Shown: in pieces, positions 27,463 to 35,564 of the stretch | Layout of the letters: every line of letters starts with the position of its first letter | Numbering within the stretch: the first letter of the stretch is position 1 | Assembly (NCBI RefSeq): GCF_003971065.1 | Contig: NZ_RYDV01000002.1 | Coordinates: 124,001 to 188,000, forward strand | Source of the DNA: Candidimonas sp. SYP-B2681 | GTDB lineage: Bacteria > Pseudomonadota > Gammaproteobacteria > Burkholderiales > Burkholderiaceae_B | DNA: 64,000 nt | Reading direction: 5' to 3' | Program-made: the position numbers and the translations under genes | Notes under the pieces: generated by a model | Told to the model about the DNA's origin: nothing | Databases searched by the model: none | The model's input: the letters and a program-made list of their open reading frames with translations, nothing else

Positions 27463-27882
27463 TCTACTCCATCGCTGGAAGGATTGCGCCTGTTGCTGGT
27501 CAATGATTCGGAAGAGATTCTCGAAATGCTGGGTACGATGTGTGAAATGGAAGGAGCCGATGTCACAACGGCCATCGACGGGAAAATGGCGCTCGAGCAT
27601 CTGGCCGCCAAAGACTTCGATATTCTCGTCTCGGACGTGGGCATGCCAACCATGGACGGGTACGAGCTTCTGGCGCGGTTGCGAAAAAGTGCACGTAACG
27701 CGGATATCTCGGCGATCGCTTTGTCGGGCTACGGACACAGCTTGAGAGCGGCCGCTGTTGGGTTTACAAGTCAGTTGCATAAACCAGTTCCGATGCACGA
27801 GTTGCTGGACTTATTGAAGGCGGTGATGGAAAGCAAAAGGCGGTTGAGAGTTCTAGGAATCGGTTTCTATAGTCGAAACTGA
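27463..27882 (+). pseudogene. Response-regulator receiver domain fragment of a hybrid sensor
   Basis: From TPSLEGLRLLLVNDSEEILEML onward this reads as a CheY-like receiver of the sort found at the C-terminus of hybrid kinases. The phosphorylatable Asp is in DILVSDVGMP and the switch Lys in QLHKPV. A few residues are missing before VGFTSQLHKP. There is no proper start codon or upstream domain: the DNA upstream belongs to the aldolase remnant on the other strand. It is best read as a severed 3' end rather than a gene. Confidence 0.7.
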
Positions 27883-27974
27883 AGTAAAATCGCCCCGTCT
27901 AGCTGATGCAGTGCGGCATTGCCTCCGAAATCAGTTGGCTTCGTTGCTTACGCTACTATTTCCGGAGACCACCG

Positions 27975-28277
27975 ATGCTGTGGATGATTAACTGTACAGA
28001 CAAACCTGGCCACGAGGCCAAACGCGCGCAACACTTGCCGGAGCATCGGCGTTACCTGGAAAGCTATGCGCCACAGATTTTTTTCTCTGGCCCGCAAATG
28101 GATGACACGGGAGAACGCATGATTGGCAGTCTATTCATTATTAATGCCAGCAGCCGTCAGGACGCGGAGTCATTCGTCGGGGGCGAAACACTCAATCAGG
28201 CCGGTGTGTTTGAGAGCGTGATGGTGACGAGGCTGCGCAAAGGTCGTTTCCTTCCCGATCTGGTCGACGCAGCCTGA
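27975..28277 (+). CDS. YciI-like (YCII domain) protein
   Basis: A 100-residue alpha/beta barrel protein of the YCII family, starting MLWMINCTDKPG. It keeps the HxxY-type segment in PEHRRYLESYA, SGPQMDDTGERMIGSLFIINASS and a DAESFVGGE region. Members act as small dehydrochlorinases or accessory proteins in aromatic degradation; the exact role is unknown. ATG 27975 has GGAG 9 bases upstream. It seems intact despite lying between pseudogenes, and its neighbour SDR and P450 genes run the other way. Confidence 0.78.
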   Translation: MLWMINCTDKPGHEAKRAQHLPEHRRYLESYAPQIFFSGPQMDDTGERMIGSLFIINASSRQDAESFVGGETLNQAGVFESVMVTRLRKGRFLPDLVDAA

Positions 28278-28324
28278 AGCGCTGCCCGAGGCTCACGTAT
28301 ATGTCGGTGGCTAACTACGCGTGG

Positions 28325-28563
28325 CGTTCAATCGATAGAAGTTGCAGGCTGTGTCATGGAATAGGGCGGACCTTTCACTATCGCTATACGACTGGGTAAT
28401 ACGTTTGAACGCATTCCATAACGCGCCATAGCCGCAGCTTTGCTTGCCACCGCAAAGTTGCTCTGGAACATGGCGCGACTTGGGCCGAATGCCTCGACAC
28501 AGGTCTCGATATAGGGTTGCCAGGCATCAGCAAGGGTTTGAGAGCCTGGCGGGTCGGCTTCTA
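28325..28563 (-). pseudogene. Duplicated 3' end of the amidohydrolase gene at 35565-36608
   Basis: About 240 bases are nearly identical to the region near 35580-35820, encoding the C-terminus of that amidohydrolase (AFGPSRAMF, SNF). One base is missing at the VDKQ codons, shifting the frame, and the 5' part is absent. Similarity ends at the shared GGCTTC just before the SDR stop. It has no start and cannot make an enzyme. Confidence 0.88.
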
Positions 28564-28576
28564 TCGGAACTTGCTT

Positions 28577-29365
28577 CTAGCCTGCCATGAATCCGCCATC
28601 TACGACCATTTCGGTTCCGGTGACGTAGCGTGCTCGATCTGACATCAACCACACTGCCATCTCGGCGATTTCCTCGGGTTCGGCCAGGCGACGCATAGGC
28701 ACGGACTCAAGCAAGGCATCGCCTCGTCGAGCAATGGATGACTTCACGAGCTCGGTGTTGGTGAAGCCAGGGCATAAGCTGTTGACCCGAATATTTGCTT
28801 GTGCGTACTCGATCGCAGCGGATCGGCTGAGCCCCACGATCGCATGCTTGGTTGCAGCATAGATTCCGGAACCGTTTCTTCCGACCATTGCGGTAACTGA
28901 AGAGGTGTTTACTATTGTGCCGCCGCCTTGCTCGACCATCTGCGCAAGCTCAGCGCGCATCGATAACCAGGTTCCTCGGAAGTTGACACCGACGACACGG
29001 TCGAACGCTTCGATCGACGCCTCTCCGACCTTCATTCCTTCGGCACCGCATTGCCACTGGGTCACGCCGGCATTGTTCAGTGCATGATCAAGTCGGCCAT
29101 AATGGGCGACGGTGTCTGCGACCATCGCATCAACTTCATCGGGACTTGCGATATCTACTTTGATGGCAATTGCTTTGCCGCCCGCCTGGGTGATCTGGAG
29201 GGCGGTGCTCTTGGCATTTTCCATGTTGATATCGGCTACCGACAGCAAGGCTCCTTCTCTGGCCGCGGTGAAGGCCGCGGCCCTTCCGATTCCTGCGCCT
29301 GCGCCAACGATCAATACGACTTGATCTGTGAGGAGGGGCTCGGCATGGTTTATCTTGAGACTCAT
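28577..29365 (-). CDS. SDR family NAD(P)-dependent oxidoreductase
   Basis: A 262-residue short-chain dehydrogenase with cofactor motif GAGAGIGRAAA near residue 20, NNAGV, and the catalytic Ser and YAATK (Tyr-x3-Lys). It ends TGTEMVVDGGFMAG. It is the last gene of the ferredoxin-reductase-P450 operon: its ATG is one base beyond the P450 stop, with GGAG inside the P450 end. It probably oxidises the alcohol the P450 makes. The longer open frame to 29389 overlaps the P450 gene and was not used. Confidence 0.92.
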   Translation of the reverse strand: MSLKINHAEPLLTDQVVLIVGAGAGIGRAAAFTAAREGALLSVADINMENAKSTALQITQAGGKAIAIKVDIASPDEVDAMVADTVAHYGRLDHALNNAGVTQWQCGAEGMKVGEASIEAFDRVVGVNFRGTWLSMRAELAQMVEQGGGTIVNTSSVTAMVGRNGSGIYAATKHAIVGLSRSAAIEYAQANIRVNSLCPGFTNTELVKSSIARRGDALLESVPMRRLAEPEEIAEMAVWLMSDRARYVTGTEMVVDGGFMAG

Positions 29366-29366
29366 A

Positions 29367-30623
29367 TCACCACTCCACGGGTAGCGCATTTACGCCGTAA
29401 ACAATGCTCTCGGAACGAAACTCAAGCTCTTCCAACGGAACCGCAAGACGCAAATTGGGGAAGCGCTGGAAAAGTTTGGTGAAGACGGTTTGTAGCTCGA
29501 GTCTTGCCAGGAATTGGCCCAGGCATTGATGAATACCATAACTGAACGCGACGTGATGGCGCGCGTCACGATTAATGTCGAACGCGTCTGGATCGGGGAA
29601 TGCTTCGGGGTCCCGGTTTGCTGCGCCGAGCATGCATAAGACGCCATGCCCCTGAGGAATGTGTGTATCTTTTATTTCGATGTCTTGCAGCGCAGCGCGC
29701 ACACCGCTGAGGTGGGTCGGGGTGTGAAAACGAAGCATCTCTTCGACAGCGCCCGGCACCAATTCGGGATTTGCCACCAGGGCGTCTTTTTGTTCTGGAT
29801 TCAGTAGCAGAGAAAGGGTGCCTAGCGCGATCATGCTGCCGGTGGTCTCGTGGCCTGCCTCGAGTAACAGCTGTAAAGTGCCTAGACATTGCTTGTGACT
29901 CATGTGGCTGGGAATGACATGGTCTCGAAGTAGACGGCAGATCAGGTCGCTTCCAGAATCCGCGATTCGCTTTTTCTCGTTGACAAGATTCTCAAGGTAA
30001 TCTTGAATTTCATTGCTCGCCTGTATTGCTTCCTCTGCAGGGAGGGCCATGTTCGACTTCCTTTTTCGTCGGTCCTGGAAGAACTCGGCATCGTCGAACG
30101 GGATGCCTAGGATATGTGCGATGACCGCACTTGGAACCTGAAGGCCGAAGCTCTTCACCAAGTCGGACGGGCTGCCCGTGTCTGCGAATTTCTCGAGCAG
30201 CTCGTCTATCGTGTTCTCGATAAACGGCTTCAGTTTTTGAATGCTCGCGTGCGAGAACTCTCGGGTCAGCATTCTACGAAAGCGACCGTGGTCTTCGGCG
30301 CCCATGCGCAGAATCGGATAGGTCTCGGGATCCTCGCTGAGCAGTAGCGATCGACGGAATCCCGACACCATCGGATAGCCGGGGTCCGTAGGTTTGTTGG
30401 ACATGCTCGGCTGGCCGAGTAATGCTCTGACATCGTCATAACGGGTTATCAGCCATGCAGGCGAGTCATCGTAAAGCGATGTCCGGACAATTGGATTGCT
30501 TTCACGCAAGAGTTCGTATTCGACCGGAGGCGCCAGGGGACGCCGCTTCATTGGGAAGGATAATGTTGTGTTATCTGGCGAGCCGTCGCCATGAAAAGGG
30601 CAGGTAGGTTTAGGTTGGCTCAT
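29367..30623 (-). CDS. Cytochrome P450 (bacterial class I)
   Basis: A 418-residue soluble heme monooxygenase. The I helix holds AGHETT (256-261), the K helix the E-x-x-R pair (Glu295, Arg298), and the heme loop FSYGIHQCLG with ligand Cys367. The acidic residue next to the I-helix Thr is Glu259 rather than the more common Asp. The start ATG overlaps the reductase stop by 4 bases. With the ferredoxin and reductase it forms a complete three-component hydroxylase. The substrate is unknown. Confidence 0.95.
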   Translation of the reverse strand: MSQPKPTCPFHGDGSPDNTTLSFPMKRRPLAPPVEYELLRESNPIVRTSLYDDSPAWLITRYDDVRALLGQPSMSNKPTDPGYPMVSGFRRSLLLSEDPETYPILRMGAEDHGRFRRMLTREFSHASIQKLKPFIENTIDELLEKFADTGSPSDLVKSFGLQVPSAVIAHILGIPFDDAEFFQDRRKRKSNMALPAEEAIQASNEIQDYLENLVNEKKRIADSGSDLICRLLRDHVIPSHMSHKQCLGTLQLLLEAGHETTGSMIALGTLSLLLNPEQKDALVANPELVPGAVEEMLRFHTPTHLSGVRAALQDIEIKDTHIPQGHGVLCMLGAANRDPEAFPDPDAFDINRDARHHVAFSYGIHQCLGQFLARLELQTVFTKLFQRFPNLRLAVPLEELEFRSESIVYGVNALPVEW

Positions 30624-31885
30624 GGTTCTGAACTCCGGGACTGGTCACTTGCTGACGCGTGTGAAACGGATTGGCCCGTGCTGGGCGGTAGCATTTCAGG
30701 TGTAAAGGGCGAGGACGCTGCGAGGATTTTTCGTGCGGCCATATGGTCAGACGGTCTTCCAATTGATTCCACGGATACGAGCTGGTTATTCTTGAATCCA
30801 TAAATGGAAAATCGGTTTGCCGGCACGTCTCCCCGGGTTTCGAATTTCTCCGCCCTGGAGGGGAGGCCAACGATCTGAAGTCGTACACCTTGGTCGCTCC
30901 AGAACCAGGGTGTCGCCAGATATCCGGAATGGTCAGTCTTTCCAGTTAAATGGCCGGCCAAGAATTTCGCCTGGTCGATGGCATTTTGTACCGACTCGAT
31001 GCGATGATAGGTATCGAACGACGATGGGAATAATGCGCAGTCGCCCAGCGCGTAAACCGAAGGATCGGAGGCTTGAAGTTGGCTATTGACGACAATGCCG
31101 TTGTCCACAGTCAGGCCCGCGCTGGTAGCCAGCTCTGTGTTGGGGACGACGCCAATGCACGCCACAATGAATTCAGAAGAAACGGTCTCGCCAGACTCCA
31201 GTTCAATCGACGTATAGCCGGCCTCTGTGCGTACACCGTTAATACCCTGACCGCAGATAATTCGAATGCCCGCGGCGGCATGTAAGTCGTGCATGGCCCG
31301 CGAGACGGCGTCTGATGATGTTCTGGCTAGAACTCTGTCCGCCTTCTCTATGACCGTAACCTCAATCCCTTTTTCTCGAATGGAATGGGCTACCTCGAGC
31401 CCGAGGAATCCTGCGCCGATGATCGTGACGGAATTCGCGCACTCGACCCTGGTTTTTAGGGCCTGCGCATCGTGCAAGGTCCTCAAATAGTAAATCTCGG
31501 TTTCCGAGCCTCGGGGCAGTAAATGCCTGTTGCGCGCACCCGTCGCGAATACGAGCTTGTCGTAATGGATGGTCCGGCCATTGCATAACACAACGCTTTT
31601 ATCTTGTCGGTTGACTTTGACTGCATGGGTATCCAGCAGTGGTTGAATGCCTCGTAAGTCGTAGTGCCGTAAATCGCGGATGGACAGGTTCTGTTCTTTG
31701 ATGCTTCCGGCCAAATAGGCCTTGGAGAGTGGCGGGCGGTGATACGGAGCGATCTTCTCGTCGCATACCAACGTGATGGACCCGGCGAATTTCTCTTCGC
31801 GTAGAGATTGAGTCAATTGGGAGCCTGCAAGGCCGCCGCCCAGAACAAGCACGTCTGTACTGGCTATGAAATTTACATCACTCAT
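30620..31885 (-). CDS. FAD-dependent NAD(P)H-ferredoxin reductase
   Basis: A 421-residue flavoprotein of the putidaredoxin/rubredoxin reductase type. The FAD dinucleotide-binding motif GGGLAGSQ is at about 16-23, YHRPPLSK near 49, the NAD(P) motif IIGAGFLGLEVA in the middle, and YALGDCA towards the C-terminus. It passes electrons from NAD(P)H to the ferredoxin encoded just upstream, whose stop it overlaps by 8 bases. A 25-residue Ser-rich tail is unlike most relatives and probably disordered. Confidence 0.94.
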   Translation of the reverse strand: MSDVNFIASTDVLVLGGGLAGSQLTQSLREEKFAGSITLVCDEKIAPYHRPPLSKAYLAGSIKEQNLSIRDLRHYDLRGIQPLLDTHAVKVNRQDKSVVLCNGRTIHYDKLVFATGARNRHLLPRGSETEIYYLRTLHDAQALKTRVECANSVTIIGAGFLGLEVAHSIREKGIEVTVIEKADRVLARTSSDAVSRAMHDLHAAAGIRIICGQGINGVRTEAGYTSIELESGETVSSEFIVACIGVVPNTELATSAGLTVDNGIVVNSQLQASDPSVYALGDCALFPSSFDTYHRIESVQNAIDQAKFLAGHLTGKTDHSGYLATPWFWSDQGVRLQIVGLPSRAEKFETRGDVPANRFSIYGFKNNQLVSVESIGRPSDHMAARKILAASSPFTPEMLPPSTGQSVSHASASDQSRSSEP

Positions 31886-32078
31886 TTTCGTGGATGGTAA
31901 TTGCGCAGGTTGGACAAAGACCAGCCGCCTCTTTGGCGGCGTCGAAACGTTCAGCCGATGGACTGCTTACCAAAAGAACCACCAGGCCGTCGTCTTCGTT
32001 TTGTGTGAACAGGTCGGAGGCGGCGGCGACACAGTGGCCCGCGCCGATGCATTTGTTGGGGTCGATCTCGATTTTCAT
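31878..32078 (-). CDS. Single-cluster ferredoxin (3Fe-4S or 4Fe-4S) for the P450
   Basis: A 66-residue ferredoxin with MKIEIDPNKCIGAGHC and a distal LCPTCAI. The cysteine pattern C-x5-C ... C-P suggests one [3Fe-4S] cluster: the second Cys position of a usual 4Fe motif is Gly/Ala. Such ferredoxins serve class I P450s in actinobacteria and some proteobacteria. It is first in the operon, so its promoter lies in 32079-32283, where a weak operator-like palindrome is centred at 32160. Confidence 0.93.
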   Translation of the reverse strand: MKIEIDPNKCIGAGHCVAAASDLFTQNEDDGLVVLLVSSPSAERFDAAKEAAGLCPTCAITIHENE

Positions 32079-32283
32079 TAATGATCTCCGTTGGTGAAAG
32101 CGCCAGCGTCGTAGGCGTTGCCGGCGAGATATTTATGAATGCCATAAATCATTTTTGTATATTAGAATTGTGGACGGCTGCTGTCAATGCGTTTTATTGC
32201 GCGGCGAAACTCTCAAGTGATGACGAAGGGCTTGCCTTCATGAATATTCAGGCGTAGGATTCAATTTCCTATAAATGGCATAA

Positions 32284-32300
32284 GTTTCAACAAATGAAAC
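32284..32300. promoter_or_regulatory. Island operator 1 (GTTTCA-N5-TGAAAC)
   Basis: A perfect 6+6 palindrome with 5-base spacer, extended by TAA/TTA-like flanks. It lies 22 bases before the tctC start at 32323, where bound protein would block transcription or leader. Confidence 0.75.
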
Positions 32301-32322
32301 TAAATAAACGGGGGGAGACACC

Positions 32323-33318
32323 ATGAGCAACACACGAAACCTGACTAAGGGAATGACGCGCAGAACCATGCTCGCGTCGATGGCCGGCATGGCCGCCATG
32401 GCGGCGGTGCCCTCAGTACGGGCCGAGTCGACCTGGAAGCCTAAGGGGCCAATCCGATTAATCGTCGCCTTCACTCCGGGCGGCGGTTCCGATTCTTTGG
32501 GGCGATTGGTCGCCGCCGGCATGAGCGAGCGTCTTGGGCAACCTGTCGTGGTAGAGAACAAGCCAGGCGGCACAGGGGTTATTGCAAACCGATACGTCTA
32601 TTCGGGTCCGGCAGACGGTTCGTTACTGCTTCTGGGCGTCGCTGACACTGTCAGTCTTTTTCCGCACATTGCCAAAAACAGCGTGGACGTAACGAAGTTC
32701 GTTCCCATCTATCCCGTCGGAACGTCCGTGTACGCTTTAGTCGGCCGGCCGGACCTGCCGGCTCAGGACTTAAAAGAGTTGATGGGATTGATGAAGGAGC
32801 AGCAGCTTACATGTGCGAATCCCGGTGTGGGGGCAAGCCCACACCTTATGGCCATTGCCTTCGGTAACCTGGCTCAGGGTAAAGGGCTGTTGCATGTTCC
32901 GTTTTCCGGAACGTCTCCGGTCATGATGTCAGTGCTCGGCAAGCAGGTCGATATGGCATTTGTCGGCGTAAGCGGAATGGCCGAGTATATCGGTAAGGTC
33001 AAGTTCTTCGGCACGACGGGCGAGCAGCGGATGGAAAGCCTTCCTGACGTCCCTACTTTCGTCGAGCAAGGTGTGCCGCTAACAGGGGAGGTCTGGCGTG
33101 CGGTGTTGGCGCCTCCGGGGTTGCCCGAAAATATAGCGAACGCCCTATATCAGGTCGTGCACGACGTTGTTTCGAGCGACAGCTATAAAGCGCAGTTAAA
33201 GTCATTGGGCATAGACCTGCCTAAACCCACAACTCCGCCTGAATTCAAGAAGTATTATCTTGACGAATACGAGCGATGGGGGACTGTAATACGGGGTGCC
33301 AATTTAACGGCGAGTTAG
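32323..33318 (+). CDS. TctC/Bug-type tripartite tricarboxylate transporter substrate-binding protein
   Basis: A 331-residue periplasmic solute receptor. The N-terminus has twin arginines (MTRRTMLAS) and a hydrophobic stretch ending near VRAES. The mature part begins KPIRLIV-like (GPIRLIVAFTPGGGSDSLGRLVA) and keeps VENKPGGTGVIA, the Bug signature that grips a carboxylate. A strong GGGGAG site precedes ATG 32323. No TctA or TctB is encoded in this window, so it must borrow a membrane partner. Its stop overlaps the convergent iclR stop by 4 bases. Ligand unknown; presumably the island substrate. Confidence 0.93.
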   Translation: MSNTRNLTKGMTRRTMLASMAGMAAMAAVPSVRAESTWKPKGPIRLIVAFTPGGGSDSLGRLVAAGMSERLGQPVVVENKPGGTGVIANRYVYSGPADGSLLLLGVADTVSLFPHIAKNSVDVTKFVPIYPVGTSVYALVGRPDLPAQDLKELMGLMKEQQLTCANPGVGASPHLMAIAFGNLAQGKGLLHVPFSGTSPVMMSVLGKQVDMAFVGVSGMAEYIGKVKFFGTTGEQRMESLPDVPTFVEQGVPLTGEVWRAVLAPPGLPENIANALYQVVHDVVSSDSYKAQLKSLGIDLPKPTTPPEFKKYYLDEYERWGTVIRGANLTAS

Positions 33319-34130
33319 TTGCCTCGGTTCAGGGCTTCTTGGCGGGACGGTTCGATTTGATAACCTAATTGCTTAGAGCAACGATTCGCGGTGTCGCGTA
33401 GCATTGATGCAAGCGGACTGTCCCAACGATAATCGAAGCTTTCTTTGTATCCCAGAATCGTCATGCTGAGTGCAAGCGCGCCGTTGGCGTCGAATACCGG
33501 CGCACAGAAAGAGGCCATCCCCTCTATGTGTTGCCCGTATGACCGCGACATGCCGCGTTTGCGTACTTCCTCGACGGTCTCGCCGGGAGTTTTTTTTCCG
33601 CTGCTGCCTACAGGGGTGCTGGCAACATACTTTCGAATGACCTCTGGTGGCATGAACGCTGCGAAAATTCTACCGGTTGCCGAATGATAAAGCGGATATA
33701 CGGATCCCAGTCCGACGTTGACCATTACCGGGTTGGTGGGCTGGTTCCAGCGGACGACAGTGGGTCCGAAGCTTCCCCATACGCAGATCGACACCGTACA
33801 GCCCGTTTCGGCGGATAGGATTCGCGCCTCTTTACTGGCTATTTCGATAGGTTCCAATGTCGCGAGGCACGCAAGACTGAACTCCAGCGCCACTGGCCCT
33901 AAACCGTACAGCCCCGTCTCGAGGTCTTGAGTCACAAAGCCGGCCCGTACGAAGCTCACGAGGTAGCGATGGGCCTTGGCTGGGGAAATGCCAACTCTAG
34001 CGGCGACTTCCGTTAGTTTCATGGCGCGGCGATTTTTTGCCAGTAAAAGGACGAGTTCCAGACCATTTTCAACAGATTGAACGCCAGCCTGGACTCGAGG
34101 TTTGCTCTTCATGGATTCGGTTTGTGTCAT
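33315..34130 (-). CDS. IclR family transcriptional regulator (first)
   Basis: A 271-residue regulator with an N-terminal winged helix (SVENGLELVLLLAKNRRAMKLTEVAARVGISPAKAHRYL) and a C-terminal IclR effector domain (SAETGCTVSICVWG, SATGRIFAAFM, ASFCAPVFDANGALALSM). IclR proteins bind palindromic operators and respond to carboxylic acids. It is transcribed toward the tctC gene, and two island operators lie in its upstream gap. It is one of two candidates to bind the shared palindrome. Confidence 0.93.
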   Translation of the reverse strand: MTQTESMKSKPRVQAGVQSVENGLELVLLLAKNRRAMKLTEVAARVGISPAKAHRYLVSFVRAGFVTQDLETGLYGLGPVALEFSLACLATLEPIEIASKEARILSAETGCTVSICVWGSFGPTVVRWNQPTNPVMVNVGLGSVYPLYHSATGRIFAAFMPPEVIRKYVASTPVGSSGKKTPGETVEEVRKRGMSRSYGQHIEGMASFCAPVFDANGALALSMTILGYKESFDYRWDSPLASMLRDTANRCSKQLGYQIEPSRQEALNRGN

Positions 34131-34304
34131 AGGGAGGGACTACGCTTGGCTTTACTTAATCGTGGTCAGGAACTTGGCGGCATTTTCACGAACTATAGCA
34201 GTTCAAGCATTGGGGCAGATGCGTGCGGCCGCTACGGTCACCACGGCCGTAGTGGCCCGAATACGGAAGCAGAACGCGGTCATGACCACTGAGAACTATC
34301 GTCT

Positions 34305-34321
34305 ATTTTGATGAGCGAAAT
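34305..34321. promoter_or_regulatory. Island operator 2 (ATTTTG-N5-CGAAAT)
   Basis: A variant of the shared palindrome with perfectly complementary outer bases (ATTT/AAAT), about 175 bases upstream of the iclR start. Confidence 0.5.
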
Positions 34322-34405
34322 CGATTCCGAAAATGTTGACAGTGAAACCGGTTCTCGCTAGAGTCAAGTTCGAACCGCACGGACGACAGCAAAAAAACAG
34401 AAGTG

Positions 34406-34422
34406 GTTCCGACAGGTGAGAC
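34406..34422. promoter_or_regulatory. Island operator 3 (GTTCCG-N5-TGAGAC)
   Basis: A variant of the shared palindrome, 101 bases from operator 2, preceding the decayed prpD-like gene. Confidence 0.5.
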
Positions 34423-34489
34423 TTATGTGGACTCAGATATTAATTTAACAGTAAGGCCGCCGTTATGAATCAGGAGAAAAACATTGACT

Positions 34490-35527
34490 GATAGCCCCTT
34501 GATGTGACGACGCTCAGGCTAGCGCGCTATGTCGCTGCCTTCGATTTGCGCAAACGGCTCGTTATATGCTGATACGGCGCATGCGGCTGCGTCAATCAAA
34601 CGGCGTCGACACTCATGCAAACTACGCTCGTCGAACTGCGATAAGGCTCAGATGGGCCAAGCTATTTCGCTGGCGCTGGCGCCAAATCTGCACGTATACA
34701 ACGTACGCAAGGGTGCGCTGTTTACGTGGAAGGGTTGCGCTGGCCCGAACGGTGCGCGCAACGGCGTCTTCGCAGCTTTGCTAGCGCAACAGGGCGTCAG
34801 CGGGCCCTCCGCTGTGATCGAGGGACAGGGCGGCCTATTCGATGTTGTAGGATCGTTCGACTGGCAGGTCGGCGAGCGTAGTATGCCCCGCATCGTCGAC
34901 ACGCATCTGAAACTCCATCCGGTTTGCTACCACGGCCAATGCGCGATGGACGCAGTGGTCGATATGCGACGACAAGTTTCCGTCGATGAAATCGAGGAAA
35001 TTCATGTGGAGACTTATGATGCGGCCTATCAGATGATGGGTGCCGACCCACAGCGCCGGGCACCCACCACACGCGAAACCGCAGACCACAGTCTCCCATA
35101 TACGATCGCCGTGGCGATGCTGGAAGGGAGACTCTCGTCCGCCGCCTATGCCGATTCTCGCCTTACTGTACCTGCCACGGTGCAGTTGATGCAGAAGGTT
35201 CGGATTACCAACTCAGAAGAATTGACTCGGCAGTTCCCGAGCAAGTTACTCACCCGCGTGACTATCCGGAGCCGCAATGGCGCGTCGATCTGTCGCTCGC
35301 CGGATTATCCGAGAGGGCACGCATTGAATCCCTTGTCGGACACCGAGCTGGAGGTCAAGTTCATCGACGCGTATGAGAGCTGGCGGGGCCCGACAGGTGC
35401 GGCGACAGCGTTGGAAGTGCTCTGGACATCGGACCGCCTCTCGAAGGTCCACAGCATAGTAGATGCGCTGTGCCTTGACGATGCGTCTAGGAACTCGTCG
35501 AGCATGGCAGAAGGTAATGTGCGATGA
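34490..35527 (+). pseudogene. MmgE/PrpD family gene, internally deleted and frameshifted
   Basis: A start-proximal stretch reading DVTTLRLARYVAAFDLR is typical for the family N-terminus, but the frame then shifts and about 150-200 residues are missing. The remaining open frame (to 35527) carries QMGQAISLALAP, RKGALFTWKGCAGPNGARNGVFAALLA and KLHPVCYHGQ with good C-terminal similarity to 2-methylcitrate dehydratase relatives (normal length about 450). Loss of the N-terminal domain argues that it is inactive. The gene may once have belonged to the island pathway. Confidence 0.75.
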
Positions 35528-35564
35528 GCCCTCGAAGGGCTCTGCGACGATGCGGCCTCTTTCG

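Larger units (their letters stand above)
34131..34489. other. Spacer upstream of iclR with two operators
   Basis: No gene seen. It contains the palindromes at 34305 and 34406 and a near-palindromic GAAACCGGTTC between them. A T-loop-like GTTCGAACC near 34369 has no tRNA around it. Confidence 0.6.

Noticed and set aside
27484-27882. A free-standing CheY-like response regulator
   Set aside because: The only start available is an internal TTG, the upstream sequence continues in frame as a linker of a larger protein, and residues are missing before the conserved lysine.
34355-34390. A GTTCGAACC stretch as a tRNA T-arm
   Set aside because: No acceptor stem, D-arm or anticodon arm can be drawn around it.
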